Shown here piece by piece: positions 10,723 through 23,764 of a stretch of DNA of 64,000 nt. The DNA lies in assembly GCA_012932865.1 (NCBI GenBank), contig SAXG01000086.1:62001-126000 (forward strand), given 5' to 3'. A program made the position numbers and the translations under genes. Position 1 is the stretch's first letter; each line of letters opens with the position of its first letter. The DNA comes from Amylostereum areolatum (Eukaryota; Basidiomycota; Agaricomycetes; Russulales; Stereaceae). Below the pieces are notes generated by a model that was given only the letters and a program-made list of their open reading frames with translations, ran no database searches and was not told the DNA's origin.

Positions 10723-12208
10723 TCATCGAGGAAGGATACCAGCCGGGATCGTTCATGGGTGAGGAGAATCGAATGGATGGGACTCAGGCCGGTTCTAACC
10801 GTTTTTGTAGATGCAGGAGGTGTTCAAGTCCACTGTACAGCCTCAACCACACGGCAATTTATTCGATACCGGAGGTTGTCTGATGAGATGTTGTCCACTT
10901 ATACCGGGTTAGTTTGTAATGTGGTTCGCCTGGTGAGGTTGGGTTGACGTGGCGTGGCTTAATATGCGATTCGATCGTGTTCTATCCAGCGGATTGCGGC
11001 GTTCATGAAGGTGAGCACTATACCTTCCATTGATTGTCTCGTCTAACTGGTTCTGTGGTTATTCCTAGCACTAAAGTATCTCCGCCAGCCTTGGCGAAGC
11101 CTCGAAGCACGCCGAATCGCCAGGCCAAATGGGTTCCCTCCCTTCGACTACCCTGTAGTGGAACCTCCCCCTCCATCTTATCGGCGGCGATGGTTGGATC
11201 CCACGTATATAATCTCCTGGGCCCGATCACAAACGACGCCCGAAGGCTCAAGCTCCAAGGACTGAATGTCGAACCCGGGCGCTCCGTTCCACAGCACGGA
11301 AGAACAGCCACGGCGAACCTGCAACAGACATCGCTGCCTGGACCTGGCGTCGACGCTTTCCTCGTCCGATCTCAAGGGCCCTTCAGCCCTTCAGTCATCT
11401 CAGCCTCTTCACCAAGTTATGGGACCAACATCTGTCGGGTTTCAAGAGCATTATGAGCAACGGGATTTTTGCCCTACATAGCTCGCGTGGCGCGTTTCCG
11501 ACATATATACCTTCAGAGTGGACCGGAACGACATGTGGCCCGCAACCGATCAAGACTTTCCATGGACCAACGGGGAATGGGCCTCCTTGGATTACGCGCG
11601 CTGAATACGCTCCGTTTTATGGTGTAAGTGTGTAAGTCTCTCATATCTCCTCCTATGTAGTCATGGTCCGCTAATGGTCTTTGGTAGACTCCCGGTCCTA
11701 TCCTTACTACATCCAAGCCAAGGCTGGCGCGACTGTATAAGGGCCCGCTTTCGTCTCCAGCACCCAATCGCGGACGTCGTCTTGTGTTTCACAGGCGTCC
11801 GTTGGAACTCGATGTTGTCCACGCAGTATTTCTCGCTGCGCTCCAGCCTCAAGTCTGGGCATCTGGGTCAATGACCCATAGGACGCTCTGGTCAGGGTCT
11901 GCCTGCATAGCCAGCCTACATAACCCTGGCTACACCCCCGCTATGTATCCTGAGGGTCTTATACAGGACTAGTAGAGGCGGCAATCAACAAGGGTGCAGG
12001 CGCATCCTCAGCGGCGAGCGCTCAGCTCCGGAGGTTGGAGTATGTGGCTGAGGCCTATGGTGCCTCAAAAAGGGCCGCACCAGCGGGGCTACTTTAGTAG
12101 TTGTACGCCATTTCAACCTCTTACCTTCGCCCTCCACCATCTCCTGCCGTTTCAACCTCCCTTCTTCCGTGTATCATTTTTATCCCCATTTTTTTCGGTC
12201 TTTCGATC
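10723..12208 (+). other. Gene-poor stretch with possible decayed exons
   Basis: I find no intact gene. Coding-like fragments on the plus strand include ALKYLRQPWRSLEARRIAR with FDYPVVEPPPPSYRRRWLDP (11080-11260) and RVDRNDMWPATDQDFPWTN (about 11515-11590). AQLRRLEYVAEAYGASK lies near 12020-12070. Frames change and stops intervene. I do not recognise the family. They could be remains of one gene downstream of the Tdp1 relic. Confidence 0.35.
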
Positions 12209-13687
12209 ATGGCGTCACTCTTGGAAGGACTTTTTGGACCTTTTCTTCTGGAAACCGCGCTGTGGGGTACGTCTGTTCTGCACCTCGCCGCCTTGAGTTT
12301 TCGCGACTAATTTTATCCGTTCGTCCCGCAGGCCTATTCTTCCCTCTGCTCGTGCTGGCAGTGTGGGTCCTCGTCGTGTGCGCCCCTTTTCTTGTTCCTC
12401 TTGTTCGGTCATTGACAATCCAGCCTTTCAGTGACAAAGGCCTGACGGCGCGCGCGGATACTTGCATGCTCGTTGCGATCGCGGTCATGTACATCGCCTC
12501 GAGCGTGCACTGGACGATGAACCTGATCTTCATACGTGCGCAAGTTAGCCCGCACCGGATCCTCACGACCAAGACATGGAACTCCATTCAGGCGGCAATG
12601 CTCGCAGTCAACGTAGGTGTTGCGTGTATGCGCCGAACTGAAGGCTGACAATAAGGTGGGATATCAGTTCGTCGTCGGCGATGCGATCGTCATCTGGAGG
12701 GCGTGTTTATTGTGGGAGGAGAACATCTTCGTCATTGTGGCACTGGGGACATTGCTTCTGTCCACCTTGAGTGAGCAATGTTCACTTGTCCACCCTAACG
12801 TTGTTACTGATCTCCGAATGTGCTTTAGGTTTATCTATCGCGAACATAGCCATGATTCGCCCAGACATCCCTGCCGTTTCCACCGAGTTACGGTTCACGA
12901 GCGGCCATGTTGGGGCCGCCGCAATCGCGCTCTCTCTCGCATCAAATGTAGGCGCGACGGGATTGGTCGCGTTCAAGGCGTGGTACGCATCGTCGCATAA
13001 TCCTTTCGCGACGTGTAATCTGACTGGCTTGTACGCACGTCAGGAGATTGAGAAGCCGGCTAAGGATGTTCTTGCGGCAGGGAAATCGGCAGACACTGCT
13101 CGAGAAGGTCATGTCGCTTTTGGTGGAGTCGGGAGCGATTTACAGCTGCCTGTGGGTGCGTAGCTCTTCCACTTGGGATCTGGGACGACGCTGATCGCGA
13201 GTAGACCTTGTTCATTATTAGTAACGTGAGCGACGCCTTGGGAGCATTTGGACCTTTCATCGCCGAGGGGATGGGCCAGTTGACGGTTCGAGCTTCTATC
13301 TCTTCCTCACACCGTCCTTGTCGTCCTCACACTGTGTCGTTTCAGGGCATATATCCCACGATCATCATCGTCCTTGTTTGCTTCCAGAAGACCAACTTCC
13401 AACGGCAGTTCAAGTCCACGTCCCCGTCCACCCCTGCTCCTGCTCCCACACCCCGTACAGCCGAGAAAAGAAGTCCGGGACATACCCCAGCAGGCTCGTG
13501 GGAGCAGTACAACGTTCCGCTGTCCAGCCTGCACGAGAGGGCGTCCCCGGACTTGGAGGCTGTTCCGATGATGTCTACGAACGTGGGGAGGCCTGCTGCC
13601 GCGCGACGATCCACCGCGGATGTGGAGAGCCGCTACGTCACTTACGGGGAGGACTCGCTCGTGGCACATCCAGGTTTTGCTTTGTGA
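12209..13687 (+). CDS. Seven-helix membrane protein, family copy 1
   Basis: Multi-exon gene starting MASLLEGLFGPFLLETALWG. After an intron comes a first helix (LFFPLLVLAVWVLVV), then CMLVAIAVMYIASSVHWTMN, FVVGDAIVIWRACLLW and GAAAIALSLASNVGATGLVA. A cytoplasmic-looking basic exon (RLRSRLRMFLRQGNRQTLLE) leads to KVMSLLVESGAIYSCLW, then LFIISNVSDALGAFG and GIYPTIIIVLVCFQKT. The tail of about 100 residues is Ser/Thr/Pro-rich. The layout fits seven transmembrane helices with an intracellular tail. The family is common in agaricomycetes and uncharacterised as far as I know. Conserved GDAIVxWRAxxLW, VESGAIYxxLW and GIYPTxIIVLV motifs link it to the copies at 16261, 19644, 22176, 24551 and 63584. 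A receptor or transporter role is possible but unproven. Confidence 0.75.
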
Positions 13688-14027
13688 CTTTCTGGGAGAA
13701 TGTGAAGTCGAGGAGACGGCGTGCGGACCTCGTCTGCCGCTCGGGGGTGAGAAGACATTATTACTGTACTTATTATTTTGATATTGATTCGAACGATTAT
13801 CACGACTACCGTCTACGATGTTTTGCGTGTATTTATGCTATGCATATTTGCGAAGGCCCACTGTCTGTTTTCGCCGGAGTCAATCAGAACGAAGTTACGA
13901 ACGCTGAACAGACCAACTGTGATGCTCGGCGATTTTGACGGGATCAGGGACGATCGTGTGACGTCATGGATGGATTTTAACGTTTTTTCCGACGGTGCCT
14001 AGACCTTGCTTCCTCCGCGCCGAGGGG

Positions 14028-15068
14028 ATGTCCTTCCCTTCCTCCCTCCTATCCTTCTGCTTCCTCGCAATCTCTCTCGTTCTCCACATCTCAATCCGAA
14101 AACATGTCCTTCGCATTTCCCTCCCCCGCATCACATTCTCCCCGCCGACGCTGTCGTTCCCGAAGGTCTACATCAACGTTCCCTCGCGCACGCCTAGCCC
14201 AGGACCTTCATCTTCCCCCGCTCGCGCCGCCATAACCATAACATCGACGCTATCAATTTCCCTCATAACACGTCCCGCCCTCTCCTTCTCACTTTCCCTG
14301 CGCGATCTCACGTTCTCGACCCCCCTCGCAATCCACACCGCGCCCCATATCCACATCTGCCTTCCCGTCTCTTTGACGCGCCGTGCGAAGGCGACATTTC
14401 ACGCGCTACAAATCCGCATATTCAGCAGTGCATGCGTGCCGATGTACATCCAGGTCGTGCGGGAGGCTATCGTGAAGGCCGTCTTCCTGGGCAGCATCGA
14501 GCGGGCGGGAGGTGCGCGGCTGGACGTGGTTTTGGGGGAAGGGGTTTCGGACGGGACTCGGCAGGACCGCGACCAGGGTGGTGTCGAGGTCGAGGGCGGA
14601 GGCGACGACGATATCCTGCTGATGCACACAGCGGAGAACTTGGTCATGCACGATCGCGTGGACCGGCTGTATACCTTCCGCGCGGTATCCGCGTGCATGC
14701 GGCGGACGTGGGGAGGTCCTCTTCCCGAAGATGACGGGGGAATCGGAGGATCTGGAGAGAGTTGGGAAGGAAGAGGTGTGTTTGAGATGGAGGTGGACGA
14801 TGCTTGGTGGGTGAGGTGCGACGGGGGGGCTGCGGAGAAACACCTCACGGCAGAGATTTTGCTTGGGGGAGACGACGTGAACGACCACGCCGGGGATTTC
14901 GAGGTTCAGGAAACAATTTCCTGGTGCAGTGTCTGGAGGGACCCGTTCAGTGTTCTCGATCTCTACTTTCCGAAGGCGACGGTTTCCTTTGACGTGTTTC
15001 GAATGCGCGACGCGGAACTTATTCGGTGGGGTTTTGAGGGCATCGCGAGGGGTGTTGGATTGGCGTAG
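14028..15068 (+). CDS. Hypothetical protein with N-terminal membrane anchor
   Basis: A single-exon ORF of 346 residues starting MSFPSSLLSFCFLAISLVL. This is a hydrophobic signal-anchor-like start followed by a basic patch. The middle has SSPARAAITITSTLSISLIT and alternating hydrophobic segments. An acidic loop (VEVEGGGDDDILLMH) and a Gly/Glu-rich segment follow. The C-terminal part has WCSVWRDPFSVLDLYFPKAT. I do not recognise a family. The long uninterrupted frame in GC-rich DNA and the protein-like composition support a real gene. It sits between two family membrane-protein genes in the same orientation. A GTG-initiated extension to 13995 is not needed. Confidence 0.6.
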   Translation: MSFPSSLLSFCFLAISLVLHISIRKHVLRISLPRITFSPPTLSFPKVYINVPSRTPSPGPSSSPARAAITITSTLSISLITRPALSFSLSLRDLTFSTPLAIHTAPHIHICLPVSLTRRAKATFHALQIRIFSSACVPMYIQVVREAIVKAVFLGSIERAGGARLDVVLGEGVSDGTRQDRDQGGVEVEGGGDDDILLMHTAENLVMHDRVDRLYTFRAVSACMRRTWGGPLPEDDGGIGGSGESWEGRGVFEMEVDDAWWVRCDGGAAEKHLTAEILLGGDDVNDHAGDFEVQETISWCSVWRDPFSVLDLYFPKATVSFDVFRMRDAELIRWGFEGIARGVGLA

Positions 15069-16260
15069 CGCATTATATCTTTACATTTTCGCTGTCCTAA
15101 ACACTAGTTACTCATTCCATCTCTGAAGTGTTCAGGCAGGATGGGACTTAGAGCAGTCGTGATGGCGAGGGGGCGCGTCTCTGCCAGTGCGAGCAACCAC
15201 GTGAACGTCACGCCAATCACCCGTGATCTGTGACGCTGTGTGATGGGCCATAACGTCACTCAACCTGCATCATCCCGCACCATCTCAAACGCACGGCAAG
15301 GACAGTGCGATATGGACTCGAAGATGATGCGGCCGTCTGAAGCTTTGTATTCTTGATATATCGACTGAGTTTCTGCTGGTGAGCAATTTTTTTCATGGTG
15401 TAAAAGCTCTATTTCAACCTGATTTCAACTCCGGCGTGACAGGCAGTCCACGTAGGAGCATGTACTCGCACTCTACGCTCTGCCCTCAGTTACTGTATCC
15501 ATTCAATTCAAACCTAGGTTTCTGAAGATGCGCCGGAAATGAAAAACACACTTCACAATGTTCACATGGACCCAACGGTAAATGCTGTACCAAGAACAAG
15601 GAAACTTCTCGATGGACGTGCATGGCCTTCGCATGGGGGAGCAGCGGCCTTTGTCTTCTTCATACGGGTACGTGGTCACGTCACCCGTCTTTTTAATAGG
15701 CTATCTACGGGTCCTACGAGCGCCCTTATGCAAGTTTAGCTTTTGAAGCCATGCAGCTCCGCGGATACCCCATGTCGAACGATCGATCGGCATTTCATTA
15801 AGAGCGGATCCATACTTGAGATGGCATCCTGAGTCGTCGGATGTCGACACGATGGAAGGTTTCATCCTGGGTCTACGATCATGTAGAAAGGCACGTCGAT
15901 TCCCGCTTCCCTGTCCGCATGTTTCAGCCACGGTATGTTGTGTGGAAAAGTCGAGCCACAAGCGTCCTCTTTACGACAACTCATGCCCCACGACCCCATT
16001 TTTTACGCGACGGATCGATAGACGACGGCGTTTATTCGGAGGGCGGCAGGCCTTCGGCAGACTTCTCAATCTTTGGGTCATTGAGTCTGTCGTGGGTTCC
16101 CGCAGGTTCCCGCTTTCTCAAGTTGTACGTGTCAAGTAAGCTTCACATGGAACCATCGTGCGGGGGATCTGTTCACTCACATTCACGGCCTCATTTTCAA
16201 GGTCGCAGTGGTTATATCTAGGAAGTGCTATTCTATGATCGATAGAACTTTGTGACCCTC
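15069..16260. other. Intergenic region, nothing recognised
   Basis: No supported coding region. The small open frames here lack splice-consistent extensions and family signatures. The last few hundred bases presumably hold the promoter of the gene at 16261. Confidence 0.4.
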
Positions 16261-17920
16261 ATGCAGCCGGACGATGCCCGCACGCTCGCAATTTCCCTTC
16301 TCCAAGAGAAAATACCCACCCTCGTGCTGGAGACGGCGTTCTTCGGTACGATTTCTTATCACCGTTGTCCCTTTTCCATACACCACTAACGTCTCTTCTG
16401 TGTTCAAGGCGTATTCACGCTGCTGATACTGTTTTGCGTCCGCGTCCTCGCGTGCGACTTCCGCCGTTATCTGTACGTGAAGATATTGATTTTCTCCTTA
16501 CAGGAAACGGGGATTCAAGTCAAAGGTGACCATGGCCTTGGGTTTGGCAACGTCGGTGATGTATCTGTCTTCAACGCTTCACTGGATACTGTCGCTCTAC
16601 ATGGTCTTGACCATCGCGGACGACCCGCAGAAGTACGCCCTCACCTCAGCGGGCGAACGCCCAGATGCGTATCCTCGCGCAATGGCCCTCCAGATGTCGA
16701 TGGCTCTGAACGTGCGCCCCTCCTTGTCGCATTCGCCCTGCATCTGACGACGCACGTCCAGTTCCTCATCAGCGACGGTATCGTGCTTTGGAGGGCATGC
16801 GTCATCTGGAACTCAAACAAGTTCGTGGTGGCATATTCCGTCGCACTCATCGTCGCCTCGATAGGTTTGTCGTTCGTTCTTCTGAGTATGGAACGTGCTG
16901 ACGGACCTTCCGCTACAGTGACCGGGTCCGTCGACTTGGCGTTTTTCAAAGCACCTCCTCCCGATACGCCCGTCATAGGCAACCAGCTGGCCTTTGTGCT
17001 CGAGGGCTCGGGAATCGCGTCGCTCATCCTGTCGCTTGTGGCGAATTTCTCCGCGACGACCTTGGTTGGGTGGAAGGCATGGTGCGTTCATCCTCCAGGC
17101 TCCCGCCTACGATTTCAGCGCGAGTTGACTCTCGCGTGTGGCAGGAAACACCGACAGAGCCTGAGGAAGATGGGCCGTGGGAAGGGCCGTCGGACGATAG
17201 TAGGAAAGGTACTCATGCTTCTCGTCGAATCTGGCGTGTTTTATTGCTGCCTATGGGTACGCGTTCTACCTCGTTCCCTCTTGTTACACTCATGAATCGT
17301 TTTGCTTGACCAGGCCTTATTCGTTATCACGGGCCCGATATCCATCTACAATGCCCTAGGACTCTTTTCAGTCTTACTCCACGCAGGCATGCCGCAATTC
17401 ACGGTACCCGTCTCTCATCCTATTCACCGTTCGTATTCGTTGATCGCTGCTTGCGGTTCTGGTTGGACTTGAACAGGGGATCTACCCGACAGTGATCATC
17501 GTGATCGTGTGCTCACACAATACGCCGAACAACGTCGACCATGCTTTGTCGACGTTTGATGCACGCGCGGGGAACCCTTCGGCGTTGCATCCAACATATT
17601 CGAGCGCGGGAACCGACGAAGCTTGGATTGGAGTGCTGGACGAGGAGGGAGCACACAACGTGCCTGGGCACATCGCCAGCGTTCACGTCGTTCCAAACTT
17701 GCCCAACCCGGATGGTAGCTACGACGCTTTCGAGAAATCGGTCAGTCAGCGGCCGTCGTTGTTTCCCGCATCGTGGTGTGCTCATACGCTCTGGACAGAA
17801 TGCGGCGGTTTTGCCTGTGGATACCACGTCGAAAAAGTAACCAGTCTGCCTTCCTGTCACATATCATTCTTCCTACCCACGAGTTCATCGGCTTTGGCTT
17901 GTTCATCGTTCGCCTCTTGA
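16261..17920 (+). CDS. Seven-helix membrane protein, family copy 2
   Basis: Starts MQPDDARTLAISLLQEKIPT with VLETAFFG before the first intron, the same plan as copy 1. Following exons give VFTLLILFCVRVLA and then KRGFKSKVTMALGLATSVMY with LSSTLHWILSLYMVLTIAD. Next come FLISDGIVLWRACVIWNSNK, GIASLILSLVANFSATTLVG, KVLMLLVESGVFYCCLW, ALFVITGPISIYNALGLFSV and GIYPTVIIVIVCSHNTPNN. The C-terminal tail is about 130 residues. Family motifs are conserved with substitutions (DAIV to DGIV, FQKT to SHNT). Divergence from copy 1 indicates an old duplication. Confidence 0.72.
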
Positions 17921-19643
17921 CCTGAGCCTCGGGTGCCATCTACGTGATTGTTCTGAAAACCCGTCACTCGCAGTGCATCAATGCTGACGAACAGCGTGGA
18001 GATGGCGAGTGGATACTTGTCGGACTCCCTAGTGGATAGAGCGTCGTTAAAAATATGAAGAAACAATGATGTATACTGGCAGGGGACTTGCGTATGGGAA
18101 CTCGAACGCTGCCGCCAGGCTTAGTGAGCACCGTCCCTTTGCACGAGCATCTCCAGATCGACCTCCAACTGTAAATTGTTCTCAGCGTCAGGATCGACCT
18201 CACGTACTTCCTTGTGTGAATATGAATGCCAGTGCTTTTGTGCCATGTTAAGAGCTGGGCGGCCGATTCGCTCAACGGTGCAGTGACGCGGCCGGAACTC
18301 CGAATGCCGTCGACGCGACTCGCGGAGTGAACGTACGTGAACGTTGAACGTCAGCCTACAACCCCCTACGTGTTCTTGCTTATTCCCGTCATCCGCCGGC
18401 TCTTTTGTGACTTCGATTGAACGTGCTAGAATGATACCCTCGGGCCTCGGATACAGCGCTCGTCCCTGTGTGATTCAACAAGTGAACTGCCTAATGCGAC
18501 GATGTAGGACCCCCGGTGAGGCCAATAATAATCCTGACACAGATTAAGTATTGTAGACCTCCGCGCGCGCGGATACTTCACTACGTCTCACGAAGTAGGG
18601 AGGCTATGTTCATCACGACCTATGGGTAAGAGGGCGCCCTATATGCGCATCCAATTCTATAACGGGCTCGCTTGTATAGACATCGAGATGGCAAAGTCCC
18701 AGTGCATCGGCTGCATCGCCGTGTACATATACAGTGCAGCCGAATGTACTATCCTGTCGTCAAAAGTACTATGTTTGTGAGTTTTCAGTATATAAGGCGT
18801 GAGCCGAGATGCGCTCACGGATAGCCATCACGATCACCCCCAGATAACGGTAGACTCACCACTGGCCAAGTAGAAATCCATTCGTCACTTCTTCCAAGCG
18901 ACCGTTGAAAGTCTACTAAACTCGAGTCCGACCGACTCGTCACTCTGGCGACGCCGACAGCGCCATAGGTCACGAGCCAGTTCGGCGTCTGCCGTGCCGG
19001 TGTCTGCGGCATTTTCAAGCTGCCAGTTGAACCGGAACGTCGAACTTCAACCTACCACCATGTCACCCATGGCCCATTGAAGTCCCCAAACTAATCATGA
19101 GAAATCCTTGAACGTCGTTTGGTGGATGGAACAAAGTGACATGCGGCACTGGACGCGCCCCCATCTACCCCGCCAGGCGCCGCCGCGCTTACTATGCCAC
19201 TGTGAGTATATTTCGCGCTACACCCTACCTGGCAGACCTCGATCGCTGCTCCTTTCGCTCCCTTTCACTGCCGTATCGAATAGCAAAAACTCAACGCTGA
19301 TTGGTAGAACGAGAGATATTACAAGCAGAAGTATCGCGCTTCAATCGTAATGGCAAGGGTAGTTTTCGAAGTGATTACTTACACTGACCTCCGCGTCGAG
19401 TCACCAGTGACCAGTGGGGTAGTTGTGATGACCAGCTGTGTAATTCTGATCCTCCGAGGACTTCCGTACGGGTACGCCGCATGTCTCTCAGGGTCGGTTC
19501 TGACCATCAAGCGCATGGAGCGCACCCTACCGGCGGATATCACTGTGAAGGCCATGCTTCTGGCCCTCAAGCATTTATATGTACGTCGCCCAGCCGCTTC
19601 CTACCGGTCTTTACCTCTGAACTACCCTCAACCCCAGCATATC
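17921..19643. other. Intergenic region, nothing recognised
   Basis: No gene supported. The plus-strand open frame at 19350-19874 reads through the true start of the next gene in another frame and looks fortuitous. Confidence 0.4.
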
Positions 19644-21081
19644 ATGTCCGCTACAGACCCCACAGTAGAATTGGATGATGCGATATCGGCGATTGGTCAT
19701 TTCATCCCGACAATCGTCTTTGAAACAGGATTATTTGGTACGTCGCTTTCACGCCGAATAGAGGTCCTCTCCTCGTCAACTCCCCGCAGGCATATACACC
19801 TTGCTGTTTGTTCAATCGACTTACATCCTCCTGTATGTGTATATCTCGCTCCGTTGGTCCCTTCTGAACTTTGAGTACAGACAAAAGGATCTGCGCCTGA
19901 AAAGTATATGGTGGATGCTCACGGTGACAGGTTTAATGTATATCCTTTCGGCAACACATTGGGCGGTCGTCCTCGCCAGACTATTGTCTGTCTTGCACCC
20001 TCAAGGAAGGGCCACGGCTGTCTCATCTCGAGAGATGGGGATGGTGGTTACAATCTGCACCGGATTAAATGTGAGCCTTCCCTCTTGTTTACTTACTCCT
20101 TTGTCGCCTTGTTGAGATTATCCCGCAGCTTCTACTTGGCGATGCCGTGGTTATATGGAGAGTGTGGATTCTCTGGGGAAGGGATAAATATGCTCTCACA
20201 TTATGCTCGTTATTATTCTTGTCGACGCTGGGTATGTCATGCGGCTTTTTATGCTCTGTGAAAGCTAACGATAGTCAGCCATGACAGCGGTTACTTCTTA
20301 CCAAGAAGCGGTGCCGTCTCCGAACGTACGAAGCCAACTCGGAACCGAGTACGGACTATACCTCGGCACAGCCGCTTTAGTCTCATTCTGTCTTTCATTG
20401 GCCACGAATATATGGTCTACCTCGTTAATCGCATACAAAGCCTGGTGACGACTTCTTTCCCCATTTATTCCCCCGGGAGTGAGCACGGATCTAACTGAAA
20501 TCATCTAGGCACTACAGGCGCAACATCTCCGCTCACATTCGGCGGGGGAACAAGAAGAGCATGGTGGAAAAGGTGTTGACGCTGCTACTCGAATCTGGTG
20601 CCCTGTACTCATCTATTCAGGTATGCAACTTTGGCGTGCGAATTGAGTAGGAAATAATTCGGAACAGGTATTATGGATAACGGCAATGGCTTTTTGGAAC
20701 CTACCATTCGCTACTACGTTCAAGTTGATCATGCCTGGCGTCCTTCCCCAGATATCCGTACGTTCACGTTACCACGACAACAGTTGACGTAACCGAATTG
20801 TATATTTTCAGGGAATCTATCCAACCACTATCGTTGTGCTCGTATGCCTCCAGAAGACGCACTGCGAGCGACAGTTCACCTACGCCGATCTTGAGGTCAC
20901 GGTCGTGGGAGCACACCAGGGACCCCCAACGCAAAATATGGACGCCTTCGGTGCCCATCAGCGGCCGACCACTCGGTCGGATTCAATTATCATTATTGGG
21001 AGAATGACCTCCGGGGGCTCGGGCTCCGAGAGCAATAGTATGAGGGATGTCGAACCTGTCGAGGTAAAATTGGAGGTGTAA
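19644..21081 (+). CDS. Seven-helix membrane protein, family copy 3
   Basis: Starts MSATDPTVELDDAISAIGHF with IPTIVFETGLFG before the first intron. Later exons give IYTLLFVQSTYILLYVYISL, WWMLTVTGLMYILSATHWAV and LLLGDAVVIWRVWILWGRDK. Next come LGTAALVSFCLSLATNIWST, a basic loop (RHYRRNISAHIRRGNKK), VEKVLTLLLESGALYSSIQ, VLWITAMAFWNLPFATTFK and GIYPTTIVVLVCLQKTHCER. A tail rich in Ser/Gly/Glu ends at 21081. It is the closest relative within the window of the copy at 63584; both begin MSATD and share FETxxFG. Confidence 0.75.
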
Positions 21082-22175
21082 GTGGTAGCCATGCAACATT
21101 TAATTTATGCTCGTGAACTTTCTGTTACCTCATAGATGTCGGAGGTCTTTCAAGAGCCTCCATTCGCCACGCGTGTGATTACGCGTTGTTTAGTTCCCCC
21201 GAGGCAGACGTGAGACCTTCGTCAAACCGAGTTATCCAGTTCAGGGTGGATCCTCAGTCGCCTTGTCGGTGGGTGAACGCATGATGATACGATCGTCTCT
21301 CGTCTCTCGTCTCTTGTAAGGTCAGTCGTTCACGTCCGTCCTTCGTGCCGCTTTCGGAATGTCCAGAAATATTCATCGATTCATCGACAAGCACGGCACT
21401 GGTATTTACCTCGTGAGGTTTGCTATCTCTGTTGCGAAGGCATCTGACTCTTCCTCGTCCGCGTTCAATGGTGAGTCAAAACCTGATGCTCATTACCAGG
21501 CTTGCCCTGCCGCCGAAGGTAACTTGATCATTTTTCCGGGCCGTGTTGAGAGTCCCAACTCAGGCGACGGACACGCCATCGCCATCCCCGAGCACAGTCT
21601 GCACCGGTCGTCATTATGCTCTTTAACCCACGGAGCGTCACAATCGCCGTCGAGGAACCCGCAAGACATCGACTGATCATACTCTTATATCAGTGCGTCA
21701 GCTGTCGCATCAGCGGAGTCGAGTGGAAGATGTTTCATGGCGCTGACGCAAATACATAGGGCTTTTTTGCTCCAAGTACATTGAATACACCTTCGCAAGC
21801 GCTTGCACTCTACACCAGCAGCTCGATCAGACTCGGATTGAATATACGCCGGCGCCGTGGCGCTCATGTGCATGCCAGACGCATTTCTCGCCCTTGAGCA
21901 CTCTTCGTATGTATAGTATCCCGTACCGAGTCGTCGAGTTACTTAACACCGGTGGTTATAGTAGCAAGACGTCGTCGTCTCGCCCAACTCAAAAAGGGCT
22001 CGAAGGTCACGAGGGTATCTATACCGTTATTTGTGAATCCCCTGCGACTACATATATAGTTATTGAAGATCAAACGCTCGCAGGAGATCCGGATCAACTA
22101 GTGTATCGCAAGTTGAATCGACTATATATGCAGAGTGGGTCTCGCCACCCCCTCGTCTCGCCCTTCCCCTTCGTC
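21082..22175. other. Intergenic region with promoter block shared with copy 5
   Basis: No gene seen. About 22075-22115 resembles 24417-24457 upstream of the next duplicate (shared TCCGGATCAAC with GTGTAT and GCAAGT around it), so the tandem duplication carried upstream DNA. Confidence 0.45.
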
Positions 22176-23638
22176 ATGTCTGTCCGCAACAGCACTAACG
22201 ATGCGGTTCTGGCCGAAGCATCCCGTCTCATTCTGGACTATCTGGTCCATCCGTTGATCGCAGAAAGTGTGTTATGGGGTGCGTCCGATATGCCAGCATC
22301 ATCTGCTCCAGCTTCTTTTGATTCATCATTCTGATATGTAGTAAATATTTAGGGTTGGCCGTCATGCTTTTCATCCTTTCGACATACGTCCTCGTGTAAG
22401 CTCCTCTCTTTTCTATGCTAGTCCTCAGGATAACGCGCATTCTCGCAGACATGGAGGGTTGAACACCCTGCCGCAAAAAGCGATGCTCGGAGCCACTGCG
22501 CTCATGCTCACCATGGCCACGATCCACTGGGTGTTTGAGGTGATTTACGTCACCCATTCCCTCAGCGAGTACGCGCACTCGTCGGGATGCGGGACGGATG
22601 TCGAGATTTTTGGCGCATTCTTTATTAGCCAATACACCGTCACTACCGAGGCCGTCGTGCTCGGAACAAATGTATGTCTTCCTCCTTCAACTTCCTCCCC
22701 CGGATTCATCGAGACCTCAGAGTTTCTTGGGCGATGTCATCGTCCTGTGGCGTGCATGTCAACTCTGTGGCCGGAGTCGTACTGTTGTCGCTGTTTCTGT
22801 ACTTCTCCTCACATGCAACATCGGTGCGTCACAGTGGAGATCTATCACAGTGAGCTAGACTGATAGATGAGTACTGCGTACTGCACGTAGTACTCGGAGT
22901 CTTAGACATCAGGTATCGCACTATAATAGGGCACCATGCAGTAATAGCCGACGTCGAGGCGAACACGTCCTTATTTGGGCTTGCTATCATTGTCAACGCT
23001 CTCGTATCCAATATGTGGGCTACTGCACTCGTTGCCTCCCAAGCATGGTACACATCCCGCATGATCCCTTTCCTCCTCCTTGTGTTCAACCTGACATCGA
23101 TGTTACATCAGGAAACACAGACGCCTCGTCAGAGATAGTCTCGCCAAAGGTTCGCGGAGGACAACGGTGGAGAAGGTCCTGGCTCTGTTGACGGAATCGG
23201 GTGCGATTTATTGTGTGTTATGGGTGCGATTTGGTCCCTCCCGATAAGTTCATCACGGTGATGTCGGCTGACCTATGGACAGATCCTATTCATAGTTACG
23301 GCTTTATCGAGTGGCCTGGGTGCCTTTGAATTCGTGGTACTGCAGTGTATGCCGCAGATAATCGTGCGTATTTGACCGAATCTTCTGTCTTCATGTGAAC
23401 CCAGATCCGCGCTTCTTGCTGCTGACAATTTCTCCCTGTACAGTCCATATACCCAACGGTCATCGTGGTCATGGTCGCGCTACGCAAGACGTACGGTTCG
23501 GATACGGAGTTGTCGTTGGGCACGCAGGAGACGGTTCCGCTTGGCACGTTCATCGCGGCGAGAAGACCCGTCGTGTCCGTTGATGTCATCTCTGAGTCAG
23601 ACGGCTCGAGCGTTTTCGATCCGGATACCTTGCGTTAA
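22176..23638 (+). CDS. Seven-helix membrane protein, family copy 4
   Basis: Starts MSVRNSTNDAVLAEASRLIL with HPLIAESVLWG. Exons continue with LAVMLFILSTYVLV, KAMLGATALMLTMATIHWVF, SLGDVIVLWRACQLCGRSRT, FGLAIIVNALVSNMWATALV, KHRRLVRDSLAKGSRRTTVE, KVLALLTESGAIYCVLW, ILFIVTALSSGLGAF and SIYPTVIVVMVALRKTYGSD. The tail has VDVISESDGSSVFD. It is a close tandem duplicate of copy 5, with near-identical exon boundaries and most motifs shared. The exon after the CNI junction must use an acceptor near 22890 to avoid a TAG. The resulting VLGVLDIRYRT aligns with VFGSLDVSYRT of copy 5, so the frame is intact. Confidence 0.75.
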
Positions 23639-23764
23639 GCTTGCGTGCCCCCGGGGAACCGAAGCTTTGATAGTGCAGAGGCCGGTGATACCATGGTGGG
23701 CTTTGGCCTGGGGCATGTGATCCCTGGGACCATTTTTCATACAGGATCTACCAAATATGTTTAG

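Noticed and set aside
19350..19874. 174-codon plus-strand frame over the start of copy 3
   Set aside because: It overlaps the true start and first intron of copy 3, which has clear family motifs in the proper frames.
22890..22915. Apparent stop (TAG) in membrane-protein copy 4
   Set aside because: Using the acceptor just upstream gives VLGVLDIRYRT, which aligns with copy 5; the TAG is out of frame.
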